A stretch of DNA of 64,000 bases from NCBI RefSeq assembly GCF_029953635.1, contig NZ_CP124543.1:3637455-3701454 (forward strand), read 5' to 3'. Made by a program: the position numbers and the translations under genes. Below the pieces are notes generated by a model. The model searched no databases. It had not been told where the DNA came from and saw nothing but the letters and a program-made list of their open reading frames with translations. This stretch comes from Halotia branconii CENA392 (GTDB lineage Bacteria > Cyanobacteriota > Cyanobacteriia > Cyanobacteriales > Nostocaceae). Below are positions 9,731 to 19,055 of the stretch, piece after piece. Position 1 is the first letter of the stretch; every line of letters starts with the position of its first letter.

Positions 9731-11626
9731 ATGACCACACAGGAGCAACTACAGCAATGGCATGAACTGGCACAACAGTTCCGTGTCGATAGTATTCGCG
9801 CTACAACCGTTGCTGGTTCGGGTCATCCCACCTCTTCTATGTCACCAGCCGATATGATGGCGGTTTTACTCTCCAAATATCTTTGCTACGACTTCGATAA
9901 TCCAGACAATCCTAATAACGATCACTTTATTCTTTCTAAAGGACATGCTTCACCACTGCTTTACAGTATGTATAAAGCAGCAGGGGTAATTACTGATGAT
10001 GAATTGCTGTCGTTGCGCCAGTTTAACAGCCGTTTAGAAGGACATCCTACGCCTGTTTTACCTTGGGTTGATGTGGCGACTGGTTCCTTGGGACAAGGAT
10101 TACCAATTGGTGTAGGTGTGGCTTTGGCAGGCAAATACTTAGATCAATTACCCTACAATGTTTGGGTATTACTAGGAGATAGCGAAACAGCTGAAGGCTC
10201 TGTTTGGGAGGCTTTTGATCATGCTGCACACTATACCCTAGATAATTTAATTGCCATTATCGATGTCAATAGATTAGGGCAACGTGGTCAAACAGAACTG
10301 GGTTGGAATACCCGCGCTTATGCCAACCGTGCTAAAGCCTTTGGCTGGGAAGCAATTGAAATTGATGGTCATAACTTGACAGAAATTGATCAAGCATTTA
10401 ACGCCGCCTTGGCTATTAACGATCGCCCTACAGTAATTATTGCTCGGACTAAGAAGGGTAAAGGTGTCAGTTTGGTAGAAGACTTGGGTGGTTGGCACGG
10501 CAAAGCCTTAAAACCCGATCAAGAAAAGGAAGCGATCGCCTCCTTGGGTGGTGAACGTCAGATTGAAATTCAGGTAAAGAAACCCGAAACACAAAACCAA
10601 CCTGCTACCACAGGTAACGCTCAACCTCTGCAACTGCCCACTTATGAAAAAGACGCAAAAGTAGCGACCCGTCGAGCTTATGGTGATACCATCAAAGCTT
10701 TAGGTGCGGCGCGTCCCGATGTGGTTGTTTTAGATGCAGAGGTAAGTAATTCCACTTACGCCGAAGATTTTGCCGAAGCTTATCCTGAGCGCTACTTTGA
10801 AATGTACATTGCAGAACAACAAATGGTAGCAGCTGCTGTGGGTTTACAGGTGAGAAACTACAAACCCTTTGCTTCTACCTTTGCTGCCTTTTTGAGTCGT
10901 GCCTATGATTTTGTGCGAATGGCTGCTGTATCTCGTGCCAACATTAAATTAGTAGGTTCCCATGCTGGGGTATCTATTGGTCAAGATGGCCCTTCTCAGA
11001 TGGCATTGGAAGATTTAGCAGCCTTCCGCGCCGTATGGAGTAGTACTGTACTTTATCCCTGTGATGCCAATCAGACTGCAAAACTAGTAGAGCAAATGAG
11101 CGATCGCGATGGCATTGTTTACCTCCGCACTACACGAGAAAAGACACCTATAATCTATAGTTCTGACTTTGAGTTTCCCATTGGTGGCAGCAAGACAATT
11201 CGCAGTTCCGATCAAGATCAAGCGGCTGTGATTGGTGCAGGTATTACTTTACATGAAGCTCTCAAAGCTTATGAACGCCTGAAAAACGAAGGCATCATGG
11301 TACGTGTAATCGATGCTTATTCTGTCAAACCCATTGATGTACAGACCCTTCATCAAGCTGCCCAAGATACAGAGGGTAATTTAGTAGTCGTTGAAGACCA
11401 CTGGATGGAAGGCGGTTTAGGTGCAGCGGTGCTTGATGCTTTTGCTGGTACAAACAGTACTCCTGCTGATGATGGTTCGCAACTACAGCTAATTAAACTG
11501 GCGGTAAGTGAAATGCCAGGTTCAGGCACACCAGAAGAACTACTTCATGCTGCCAAAATAGACGCTGATGCCATTGTTGAAGCAGTCAAAACCCAAGTCA
11601 GACAGACGATAGGGGTATCAAGGTGA
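9731..11626 (+). CDS. tkt: Transketolase (animal-like subfamily)
   Basis: Thiamine-diphosphate enzyme that moves two-carbon units between sugar phosphates in the Calvin and pentose phosphate pathways. At 631 residues it is shorter than the usual cyanobacterial enzyme (about 670) and its wording follows animal transketolases. The ThDP/Mg motif is GDSETAEGSVWEA starting at residue 149, followed by DNLIAIIDVNRLGQ, and the pyrimidine-domain motif is AEQQMVAAAVGL. The substrate-binding GSGHPTSSMSPADM is intact near residue 30. A spacer of about 30 residues around 280-310 separates the two catalytic domains. It heads a co-directional set with GAPDH, a cation ATPase and PEP synthase. It is likely an accessory paralogue used in sugar turnover rather than the main Calvin-cycle enzyme; this role is inferred. 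Confidence 0.92.
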   Translation: MTTQEQLQQWHELAQQFRVDSIRATTVAGSGHPTSSMSPADMMAVLLSKYLCYDFDNPDNPNNDHFILSKGHASPLLYSMYKAAGVITDDELLSLRQFNSRLEGHPTPVLPWVDVATGSLGQGLPIGVGVALAGKYLDQLPYNVWVLLGDSETAEGSVWEAFDHAAHYTLDNLIAIIDVNRLGQRGQTELGWNTRAYANRAKAFGWEAIEIDGHNLTEIDQAFNAALAINDRPTVIIARTKKGKGVSLVEDLGGWHGKALKPDQEKEAIASLGGERQIEIQVKKPETQNQPATTGNAQPLQLPTYEKDAKVATRRAYGDTIKALGAARPDVVVLDAEVSNSTYAEDFAEAYPERYFEMYIAEQQMVAAAVGLQVRNYKPFASTFAAFLSRAYDFVRMAAVSRANIKLVGSHAGVSIGQDGPSQMALEDLAAFRAVWSSTVLYPCDANQTAKLVEQMSDRDGIVYLRTTREKTPIIYSSDFEFPIGGSKTIRSSDQDQAAVIGAGITLHEALKAYERLKNEGIMVRVIDAYSVKPIDVQTLHQAAQDTEGNLVVVEDHWMEGGLGAAVLDAFAGTNSTPADDGSQLQLIKLAVSEMPGSGTPEELLHAAKIDADAIVEAVKTQVRQTIGVSR

Positions 11627-11657
11627 CTTGAAAAATCTTTTGTTTTTTCTCAGCGCT

Positions 11658-11705
11658 CTCTGCGTCTCTGTGGTTAAATAAATTACTAACCGCAGAGACG
11701 CAGAG
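11658..11705. repeat. Inverted repeat of CGCAGAGACGCAGAG type between tkt and gap
   Basis: Arms 11658-11675 (CTCTGCGTCTCTGTGGTT) and 11688-11705 pair over 18 bases with a single G-T wobble and a 12-base AT-rich loop. The sequence belongs to the short GCAGAGACGCAGAG repeats scattered in filamentous cyanobacteria; a related direct tract occurs at about 23785-23812. In RNA it would form a strong hairpin between two genes and could stabilise or attenuate the tkt-gap transcript. It lacks a downstream T run. Confidence 0.6.
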
Positions 11706-11751
11706 GCGCAGAGAGAAGAGGGCTAGTCTTAAATAAAAAAGGAGGTAAATA

Positions 11752-12771
11752 ATGACTAAAGTAGTGATTAATGGATTAGGAAGAATTGGCAGAGCAATTT
11801 TTAAAATTATCCTCAATAAAAAGGAATTAGAATTAGTAGCGATCAATGACTTAGTACCACCAGATAATCTAGCTTATTTACTCAAATATGATACTGTTTA
11901 CGGCAAGTATGAAAAACAGGTAGAAAGTAATAGCAATAGTTTAATAGTTGATGGTAAAACCTATAAATTTTTTAATGAAAAACAACCAGAAAATCTGCCT
12001 TGGCAAGAGTTAGAAGTTGATGTAGTTTTTGAATGTACAGGGATTTTTAAAAAGCAAGAAGACTTAGAAAAACACCTGAAAGCAGGAGCGAAAAAGGTGA
12101 TTTTATCGGCTCCAGCTAAAAGTGAAGAAATTAATACTATTGTTTACGGTGTTAATGAAACCCAAGCATCAGATCAAATTATCTCCTGTGCTAGTTGTAC
12201 GACCAATTGCATCACTCCTGTTGTGGAAGTAATGGGTAGAAGAATTGGTGTGAAAAAAGCGATTATGACTACAGTTCATGCTTATACTGGCTCTCAAGAA
12301 TTGGTGGATAGCCCCCATAAAAAATTTAGTAGAGGGAGAGCTGCGGCTGCCAATATAGTACCAACGACAACCGGAGCTGCGATCGCTACTACTCAAGTTC
12401 TTACACAATACTCAGGTAAATTTGATGGTGTAGCTGTGCGGGTTCCGGTGGCTGTGGGTTCGATTTCCGACATTACTTTTGTTACCGAAAAAGCAACTAC
12501 TGTCGAGGAAATTAATAAAATTTTCCGTGAAGAAGCCGACAGCGAAAGATATCAAGGTATCTTGGGTGTTTCCAAAGATCCGATTGTTTCATCCGATATT
12601 ATTCAGGATACTCGCGCTTCAATTATTGATTTGAATATGACGCAAGTCGTTGATGGTGACTTGGTAAAAGTAATGAGTTGGTATGACAACGAATGGGGTT
12701 ATGCCAGTCAGATGATTCGAGAAGCCCTGCAAATGGTTAAAGTATCTCGTAGTTTGCAAGCTGTTAATTAA
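11752..12771 (+). CDS. gap: Glyceraldehyde-3-phosphate dehydrogenase, NAD-type
   Basis: A 339-residue GAPDH. The Rossmann motif NGLGRIGR is at residues 7-14. Asp33 (in AIND) is the usual mark of NAD preference, as in glycolytic enzymes, whereas the NADP-using Calvin-cycle form lacks it. The active site SCTTNC has catalytic Cys149, followed by HAYTGSQ with the general-base His and the phosphate-binding RGRAAAANIVPT. The start is well set: GGAGGT lies 6 bases upstream of ATG. It is 125 bases after tkt, on the same strand. The likely role is glycolytic or fermentative turnover of sugars; that role is inferred from the cofactor motif. Confidence 0.95.
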   Translation: MTKVVINGLGRIGRAIFKIILNKKELELVAINDLVPPDNLAYLLKYDTVYGKYEKQVESNSNSLIVDGKTYKFFNEKQPENLPWQELEVDVVFECTGIFKKQEDLEKHLKAGAKKVILSAPAKSEEINTIVYGVNETQASDQIISCASCTTNCITPVVEVMGRRIGVKKAIMTTVHAYTGSQELVDSPHKKFSRGRAAAANIVPTTTGAAIATTQVLTQYSGKFDGVAVRVPVAVGSISDITFVTEKATTVEEINKIFREEADSERYQGILGVSKDPIVSSDIIQDTRASIIDLNMTQVVDGDLVKVMSWYDNEWGYASQMIREALQMVKVSRSLQAVN

Positions 12772-12919
12772 ATTTAGGGCATGGGGCATTGGGTATTGGG
12801 CATGGGTAAGAGTTTAGTAATGCCATGAGTCCAAAGCAGCGGGGTAACCTTCTTGTTTGCACACAAGGGAACTAAGTTTCGCGCCAACTTTCACTAGGGG
12901 AGGAGATTGATCACAAATA

Positions 12920-15625
12920 ATGGCAGAGTTTCTTAAAAAACCTTGGACACTGGCATCGGAGGATATTCTTGAAAATCTTGATGTTGAGCTGAATCAAGGA
13001 CTGACTGAATCGGCAGTAGAACAACGCCGTCAGCAATATGGCGAAAACCGCTTAGAACAGACTAAAGGCAGAAGTATTTGGCAAATTTTCATTGATCAGT
13101 TTAAAAGTCTGATTATTGGGATATTAGCGGTTGCGGCAATCTTGGCTTTTATCTTTCAAGAGTGGATTGAAGGTATAGCTATTTTAGTAGCGATCGCCAT
13201 TAATACCGCGATCGGTTTTTTTATGGAGTTGCAAGCAGTTCGCTCCATGCAAGCATTGCAAGAACTCACCAGTACTACAACTAAAGTCCGTCGCCAAGGA
13301 CAAGTTCAAGAAATTCCCGTGGCAGAACTAGTACCAGGAGATGTTGTAGTTTTAGAAAGCGGTGATGTGATTCCCGCCGATTTGCGAATTATTGAGGCAT
13401 CTGGGTTACAAGTCAACGAGTCTTCATTGACAGGGGAATCAGTACCAGTCAGTAAAAGTGTGGAACCTGTAGCGGAAGATGCTCCTTTAGCAGAACGAGA
13501 AAATATGCTCTACAACGGCACTGCCCTGACTCGTGGTTCGGGTGAGGGTGTAGTTGTGGGTACGGGAATGGAGACAGAATTAGGTCACATTTCCGACTTA
13601 GCAGCCAAAGCCGGGGAAGAAGAACGCACACCCTTAGAAAAACGCCTCGATCAACTAGGACGAAGGTTGGTTTGGGTAACATTAGCAATTGTAGTAGTAG
13701 TAGCGATCGCTGGCATTGCCGCTGGTAGAGACATAATTGTCATGGTAGAAACTGCGATCGCTTTAGCAGTGGGAGCAGTACCAGAAGGGCTACCAATTGT
13801 CGCTACAGTAGCTTTAGCACAAGGCATGTGGCGGATGGCACGTCGCCACGCCTTAGTGAATCGACTCTCGGCGGTGGAAACTCTAGGGGCTACTAGTGTG
13901 ATCTGCACAGATAAAACTGGGACACTGACCGAGAATCGGATGACTGTTACCCACATGGCTGTTGATTCTGGGGAAATCAAAGTTACTGGTGAAGCTTTAG
14001 AACCAAAAGGTCAATTCCTTAAAAATGATCAAGAAATTCAGCCTTTAGATGAGCAAATTCTCCGAGACGCTTTAGAAGTTGGTGTACTTTGCAACAATGC
14101 TGCTTTGCAACCCGAAGACTCCAATGAAAGCCGTGTAGTTGGTGATCCAATGGAAGTAGCGCTGTTAATTGCGGGTGCAAAAGCCGGATTACAGCGTCAA
14201 GAATTGTTAGAAAACATACCAGAAGTTCGGGAAGAAGCTTTCGACCCGGACTTAAAAATGATGGCTACGATACACAAAGTAGACAATCAATATCGATATG
14301 CCGTCAAAGGCGCACCCGAATCTGTTTTTAAAGCTTGTTCCCAGATACTCACAACCTCAGGAGAACAACAGCTAAACGATGAACATCGGCAACAGTGGCG
14401 AGAAAAAACTAATCAATTAGCTGCCCAAGGTTTACGGATGTTGGCACTAGCAGAAAAAACGGTTGCTGACCAAAATGCCAAACCTTACGAAGGTTTAACT
14501 TTTTTAGGTGTTGTGGGCTTACTCGACCCACCACGGCAAGAAGTTCGTCCAGCGATTCAAGAATGTCAAGATGCAGGGATTCGCGTCGTCATGGTCACTG
14601 GCGACCAATCAGTAACAGCTCGTCATGTAGGAGTTGCCGTCAATTTAATTGATGACGAAAATGCTGATGTCATTCAAGGCAAAGACCTGAAAAACCCCGA
14701 TGAATTATCACCAGAAAACCGTCAGCGTATTTTGAATGCATCTATCCTGGCGCGAGTTAGTCCAGAGCAAAAACTCAACTTAATAGACTTGCATCAACGC
14801 AACCAAACAGTTGTAGCGATGACAGGAGATGGTGTCAACGATGCACCAGCCTTAAAGAAAGCTGATATTGGAGTAGCAATGGGGCAACGGGGAACTCAAG
14901 TTGCTAAAGAAGCTGCTGATATGATTCTGCAAGATGACGCTTTCGCTTCCATTGTTGCCGCTGTGGAACAGGGACGAGCAATTTTTAATAACATCCGCAA
15001 ATTTACTTTATATCTGCTTTCAGGTAACGTGGGTGAAATTATTGCCGTGACGATCGCTTCTTTGGTGAATGCACCTTTACCATTATTACCCCTGCAAATC
15101 TTATATCTCAACGTCGTCAATGATGTCTTTCCCGCACTAGCTTTAGGTGTAGGTGAAGGTTCTCCCACCTTAATGCAGCAACCACCGCGCCATCCCAAAG
15201 AATCTATCTTAACTCGTCGTCATTGGTGGGCGATCGCAGGTTACGGCACGATTATTGCCATTTCTGTACTTGGTGCGTTTGCCTTAGCCTTCAAGTGGCT
15301 GGGGTTGAACGAACAACAAGCAGTGACAATTTCATTTATGACCTTAGCCTTTGGGCGATTATGGCACGTATTTAATATGCGCGATCGCAAATCTGGTTTA
15401 CTGCAAAACGAAATTACCAAAAACCCCTATATTTGGGGAGCCATAGTTCTTTGTACAGGCTTATTGCTGAGTGCAGTATACTTACCATTCCTCTCCAACG
15501 TACTCAAAACAGCAAACCCTGGACTTCAAGGCTGGCTTGTAGTTGGAGTTATGAGTCTTGTGCCTTTAATAATTGGACAACCCGCTAAATTAATTATGGA
15601 ACGACAAAAGTCTCGGCGTAAGTAA
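12920..15625 (+). CDS. P2-type cation-transporting ATPase
   Basis: A 901-residue P-type ATPase pumping a cation across the cytoplasmic or thylakoid membrane. An N-terminal cation ATPase domain is followed by the first membrane helices, an actuator domain with TGES at 171-174, a transmembrane helix 4 motif ending PEGLP, the phosphorylation site DKTGTLT with Asp331, the hinge motif GDGVNDAP at 636-643, and a C-terminal six-helix domain. PEGLP and overall length place it with Ca2+/Na+ type (P2) pumps; the ion itself is not decided by sequence. It lies between gap and ppsA on the same strand, an arrangement suggesting joint response to energy state. It is rich in HIP1 sites, like its neighbours. 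Confidence 0.93.
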   Translation: MAEFLKKPWTLASEDILENLDVELNQGLTESAVEQRRQQYGENRLEQTKGRSIWQIFIDQFKSLIIGILAVAAILAFIFQEWIEGIAILVAIAINTAIGFFMELQAVRSMQALQELTSTTTKVRRQGQVQEIPVAELVPGDVVVLESGDVIPADLRIIEASGLQVNESSLTGESVPVSKSVEPVAEDAPLAERENMLYNGTALTRGSGEGVVVGTGMETELGHISDLAAKAGEEERTPLEKRLDQLGRRLVWVTLAIVVVVAIAGIAAGRDIIVMVETAIALAVGAVPEGLPIVATVALAQGMWRMARRHALVNRLSAVETLGATSVICTDKTGTLTENRMTVTHMAVDSGEIKVTGEALEPKGQFLKNDQEIQPLDEQILRDALEVGVLCNNAALQPEDSNESRVVGDPMEVALLIAGAKAGLQRQELLENIPEVREEAFDPDLKMMATIHKVDNQYRYAVKGAPESVFKACSQILTTSGEQQLNDEHRQQWREKTNQLAAQGLRMLALAEKTVADQNAKPYEGLTFLGVVGLLDPPRQEVRPAIQECQDAGIRVVMVTGDQSVTARHVGVAVNLIDDENADVIQGKDLKNPDELSPENRQRILNASILARVSPEQKLNLIDLHQRNQTVVAMTGDGVNDAPALKKADIGVAMGQRGTQVAKEAADMILQDDAFASIVAAVEQGRAIFNNIRKFTLYLLSGNVGEIIAVTIASLVNAPLPLLPLQILYLNVVNDVFPALALGVGEGSPTLMQQPPRHPKESILTRRHWWAIAGYGTIIAISVLGAFALAFKWLGLNEQQAVTISFMTLAFGRLWHVFNMRDRKSGLLQNEITKNPYIWGAIVLCTGLLLSAVYLPFLSNVLKTANPGLQGWLVVGVMSLVPLIIGQPAKLIMERQKSRRK

Positions 15626-15681
15626 AATTATTTTTTCCTTCTTCTTTGCGTCTTTGCGCCTTTGCGTGAGTAAAAAAAACA

Positions 15682-18075
15682 ATGAACACCACAAACAAAA
15701 ACCCCTATATCCGCTGGTTTGAAGATCTTAACTCCAATGATGTGGCGATCGTTGGCGGTAAGAATGCCTCCTTAGGCGAAATGATCAGCACACTCAAAGA
15801 CCAAAGTATCCGCGTCCCTGACGGTTTCGCCACCACAGCCGATGCTTATTGGCAATTCTTGCAAGCAAATCATCTCAAAGAAAAAATCCAATCTCATTTA
15901 GAAGAACTCAAAAGCGGTAAAACTCCCCTAGATAAAGTCGGCAAATCCATCCGTCGATTATTCTTGTCTGCTGATTTTCCCGAAGAGATCACAGCAGCAA
16001 TTCAAGATGCTTATCAAAAACTCAGCCAAAACTACGATACCCCCGAAGTTGATGTTGCCGTTAGAAGCAGCGCCACAGCCGAAGATTTACCAGAAGCTAG
16101 TTTTGCTGGTCAACAAGAAACATTTCTCAATATCACTGGTGAAGCCGAATTATTAGATGCTTGTCGTAAATGCTACGCTTCCTTATTTACCGACAGAGCG
16201 ATTAGTTATCGCCAAGCAAAGAATTTTGACCATACAAAAGTTGCTTTATCTGTAGGTGTACAGAAGATGGTACGCTCCGATCAAGGCAGTGCTGGGGTGA
16301 TGTTTTCTTTGGATACGGAAACAGGTTTTCCAGATGTAGTATTGATTGATGCCGCCTGGGGATTAGGTGAAAATGTTGTTCAAGGTTCAGTAACACCAGA
16401 TGAGTATCGAGTTTTTAAACCCTTGCTCAAAAAAGATGATTACAAACCTGTTATTGAGAAGACTTTGGGAGACAAACAAAAAAAGCTAATTTATGCCAAA
16501 GGTGGTAGCCACTCTACAAAAAATGTCAATACATCTGCACAAGAACGCCAATCATTTGTGTTGACAGATGATGAGATTTTACAATTAGCTCGTTGGGCAA
16601 GCATTATTGAAGCCCATTATCAAAAGCCGATGGATATGGAATGGGCTAAGGATGGGGAAACAAGCGAGTTGTTTATTGTGCAGGCGCGTCCAGAAACTGT
16701 GCAATCACAAAAACAAGCTGATGCCTTAAAAACTTATTCTTTAAAACAAAAGGGTGAAAAAATTATTACTGGTGTGAGTATCGGTGAAGCGATCGCAGCT
16801 GGTAAGGTTTGTTTAATCGAAAGTGCCGATGATATTAATCACTTTCAAGATGGGGCAATTCTCGTTACCCAAATGACTGACCCTGATTGGGTTCCCATTA
16901 TGAAACGCGCTGCTGGCATTATCACAGATCACGGTGGACGTACTTGTCATGCAGCTATTGTCAGCCGCGAGTTAGGCATTCCGGCGATTGTTGGTACAGA
17001 TAAAGGTACGGAAGTTCTGCACGATGAGCAAGAAATCACTATTTCCTGTGCTGAAGGCGATCAAGGCTATGTATACAAGAATATTTTGGAGTTTGAATCC
17101 GCACAAGTCAATTTAGAAGATACGCCGGAAATTAAAACCCAGGTGATGATGAATATTGCCAGTCCGGCGGCGGCTTTGCGTTGGTGGCGTTTACCTTGTG
17201 ATGGCATCGGCTTGGCGCGGATGGAATTTATCATTAACAATAGTATTAAAATTCACCCGATGGCGCTGGTGCATTTTGATCAATTAAAAGACAAAGCCAC
17301 ACGCAAACAAATTCAAAATTTAACTCAAGGTTATCCAGATAAAACTGAATATTTCGTCGATCATTTAACGCGGGGTATTGCTAAAATTGCCGCTTCCCAA
17401 TATCCCCAGCCTGTGATTGTGCGGATGAGTGATTTCAAAACTAATGAATATGCTAACTTGATTGGCGGCAAGCAATTTGAGCCAACAGAATCAAATCCCA
17501 TGTTGGGATTTCGGGGGGCATCTCGGTATTATAGCGATCGCTACCGTGCAGGTTTTGCTTTGGAATGTCAGGCCATGAAACGCGCCCGTGAACAAATCGG
17601 CATGACTAACATCATCATGATGATTCCTTTTTGTCGTACTCTCCAAGAAGCAGACAAAGTACTGGAAGTAATGGCAGAAAACGGCTTAAAGCGGGGCGAA
17701 AATGCACTGCAAGTTTATGTCATGGCGGAGATTCCCGCCAATGTAGAGTTAGCAGCAGAATTTTCTCAACGTTTTGATGGTTTTTCTATTGGTAGTAATG
17801 ACTTAACCCAATTAGCCTTGGGTGTAGATCGGGATTCTTCCGAACTAGCAGATTTATTTGATGAACGCAATGAAGCAGTGAAGCGGATGATTCGTCGCTT
17901 AATTGAAACTGCCCATGAAAGCGATCGCAAAGTTGGTATTTGCGGTCAAGCACCAAGCGATTACCCTGATTTTGCTGCCTTCCTAGTTGAAGCAGGGATT
18001 GATTCGATTTCTTTAAATCCCGATAGTGTTATCCCAGTTATTCACCGCATTGCCGAAGTGGAAGCTAAGTTATGA
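15682..18075 (+). CDS. ppsA: Phosphoenolpyruvate synthase
   Basis: A 797-residue PEP synthase (pyruvate, water dikinase): ATP + pyruvate + water give PEP + AMP + phosphate. The N-terminal ATP-grasp domain includes GGKNASLGEM and RSSATAEDLP. The swivelling phosphohistidine domain carries DHGGRTCHAAIVSRELG with His423. The C-terminal PEP/pyruvate barrel has GICGQAPSDYPD with catalytic Cys754. The full length is canonical. It starts 56 bases after the cation ATPase stop, with CTTTGCG-type repeats in the gap. With tkt and gap it forms a set able to direct triose phosphates and pyruvate; the shared operon is inferred from spacing and strand. Confidence 0.95.
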   Translation: MNTTNKNPYIRWFEDLNSNDVAIVGGKNASLGEMISTLKDQSIRVPDGFATTADAYWQFLQANHLKEKIQSHLEELKSGKTPLDKVGKSIRRLFLSADFPEEITAAIQDAYQKLSQNYDTPEVDVAVRSSATAEDLPEASFAGQQETFLNITGEAELLDACRKCYASLFTDRAISYRQAKNFDHTKVALSVGVQKMVRSDQGSAGVMFSLDTETGFPDVVLIDAAWGLGENVVQGSVTPDEYRVFKPLLKKDDYKPVIEKTLGDKQKKLIYAKGGSHSTKNVNTSAQERQSFVLTDDEILQLARWASIIEAHYQKPMDMEWAKDGETSELFIVQARPETVQSQKQADALKTYSLKQKGEKIITGVSIGEAIAAGKVCLIESADDINHFQDGAILVTQMTDPDWVPIMKRAAGIITDHGGRTCHAAIVSRELGIPAIVGTDKGTEVLHDEQEITISCAEGDQGYVYKNILEFESAQVNLEDTPEIKTQVMMNIASPAAALRWWRLPCDGIGLARMEFIINNSIKIHPMALVHFDQLKDKATRKQIQNLTQGYPDKTEYFVDHLTRGIAKIAASQYPQPVIVRMSDFKTNEYANLIGGKQFEPTESNPMLGFRGASRYYSDRYRAGFALECQAMKRAREQIGMTNIIMMIPFCRTLQEADKVLEVMAENGLKRGENALQVYVMAEIPANVELAAEFSQRFDGFSIGSNDLTQLALGVDRDSSELADLFDERNEAVKRMIRRLIETAHESDRKVGICGQAPSDYPDFAAFLVEAGIDSISLNPDSVIPVIHRIAEVEAKL

Positions 18076-18264
18076 GATTGCTGAATACAAGGTAAATTAG
18101 ATAGTTTTTAGTGTCATATAATATCATGTCTGATTAATTAATTGATGAATTAGAGTATTTTGCAAAAACTCAAAAGCTCTTTTGCTTTGGAATCTAATAA
18201 TAAGTCTGTATCGGACATGATACTATCTTATAAAATTTGTGCAGATTTTTCATAGCATAAAAAT

Positions 18265-18948
18265 ATGACCAAGCTCATCTTAATTACTGGTACAAGTCGA
18301 GGTTTAGGTCGCGCAATGACCGAGCATTTTATTGATCATGGACACACCGTGGTCGGTTGCGCTCGCTCATCAGCAGCTATCGAAAAACTACGCCAGAAAT
18401 TTACAGCACCAAACGATTTTACTGCTGTAGATGTGACAAATGAGCAGCAAGTAAAAGATTGGGCTAAACACTTACTGAGCAAGTATGAACCACCAGATAT
18501 ATTGATTAACAATGCTGCAATTATTAATCATCCCGCGCCTTTGTGGCAGGTTCCGTCTGATGATTTTTCCCAGTTGATTGATATTAATATTAAAGGAGTA
18601 GTTAATATAATTCGCCATTTTCTTCCAGCAATGGTAGAAAACAAACATGGTATTATTGTTAATTTTAGTTCTGGTTGGGGACGGTCTGCATCTGGTCAAG
18701 TTGCATCTTATTGTGCATCTAAATGGGCTATTGAAGGGCTGACTCGTTCTTTAGCTCAAGAGTTACCTAGCGGGATGGCTGCGATTCCTCTCAATCCGGG
18801 AATTATTCATACTGATATGTTGGATATTAGCTTTGGGGAAGAAGCTGCTAACTACACATCCATTTCTGATTGGGTATTAAAAGCCGTTCCTTTTATATTG
18901 AGCTTGAAACCAACAGATAACGGGACTCCGCTAACAGTTCCTATGTAG
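18265..18948 (+). CDS. Short-chain dehydrogenase/reductase
   Basis: A 227-residue classical SDR. The cofactor motif TGTSRGLG is at residues 8-15, NNAA follows strand 4, and the catalytic Tyr149 and Lys153 are in YCASK, with Ser in NFSSGWG upstream. An Arg follows the first strand region (GCARSS), suggesting NADP(H). The C-terminal part is short and drifts after the NPGIIHTDM segment, so the substrate loop is small. The substrate is unknown. It is separated from ppsA by 189 bases with no clear gene and is probably independent. Confidence 0.88.
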   Translation: MTKLILITGTSRGLGRAMTEHFIDHGHTVVGCARSSAAIEKLRQKFTAPNDFTAVDVTNEQQVKDWAKHLLSKYEPPDILINNAAIINHPAPLWQVPSDDFSQLIDINIKGVVNIIRHFLPAMVENKHGIIVNFSSGWGRSASGQVASYCASKWAIEGLTRSLAQELPSGMAAIPLNPGIIHTDMLDISFGEEAANYTSISDWVLKAVPFILSLKPTDNGTPLTVPM

Positions 18949-19055
18949 TTCATAATACTAGTACCGCTGCCTTAGAAGTTAAAAGTCAAAAGACTTATGT
19001 TGTCGGCTTTTTTTGCGTAAAAATCTATGTTATGCGATCGCCTCTGGCACTGCGT

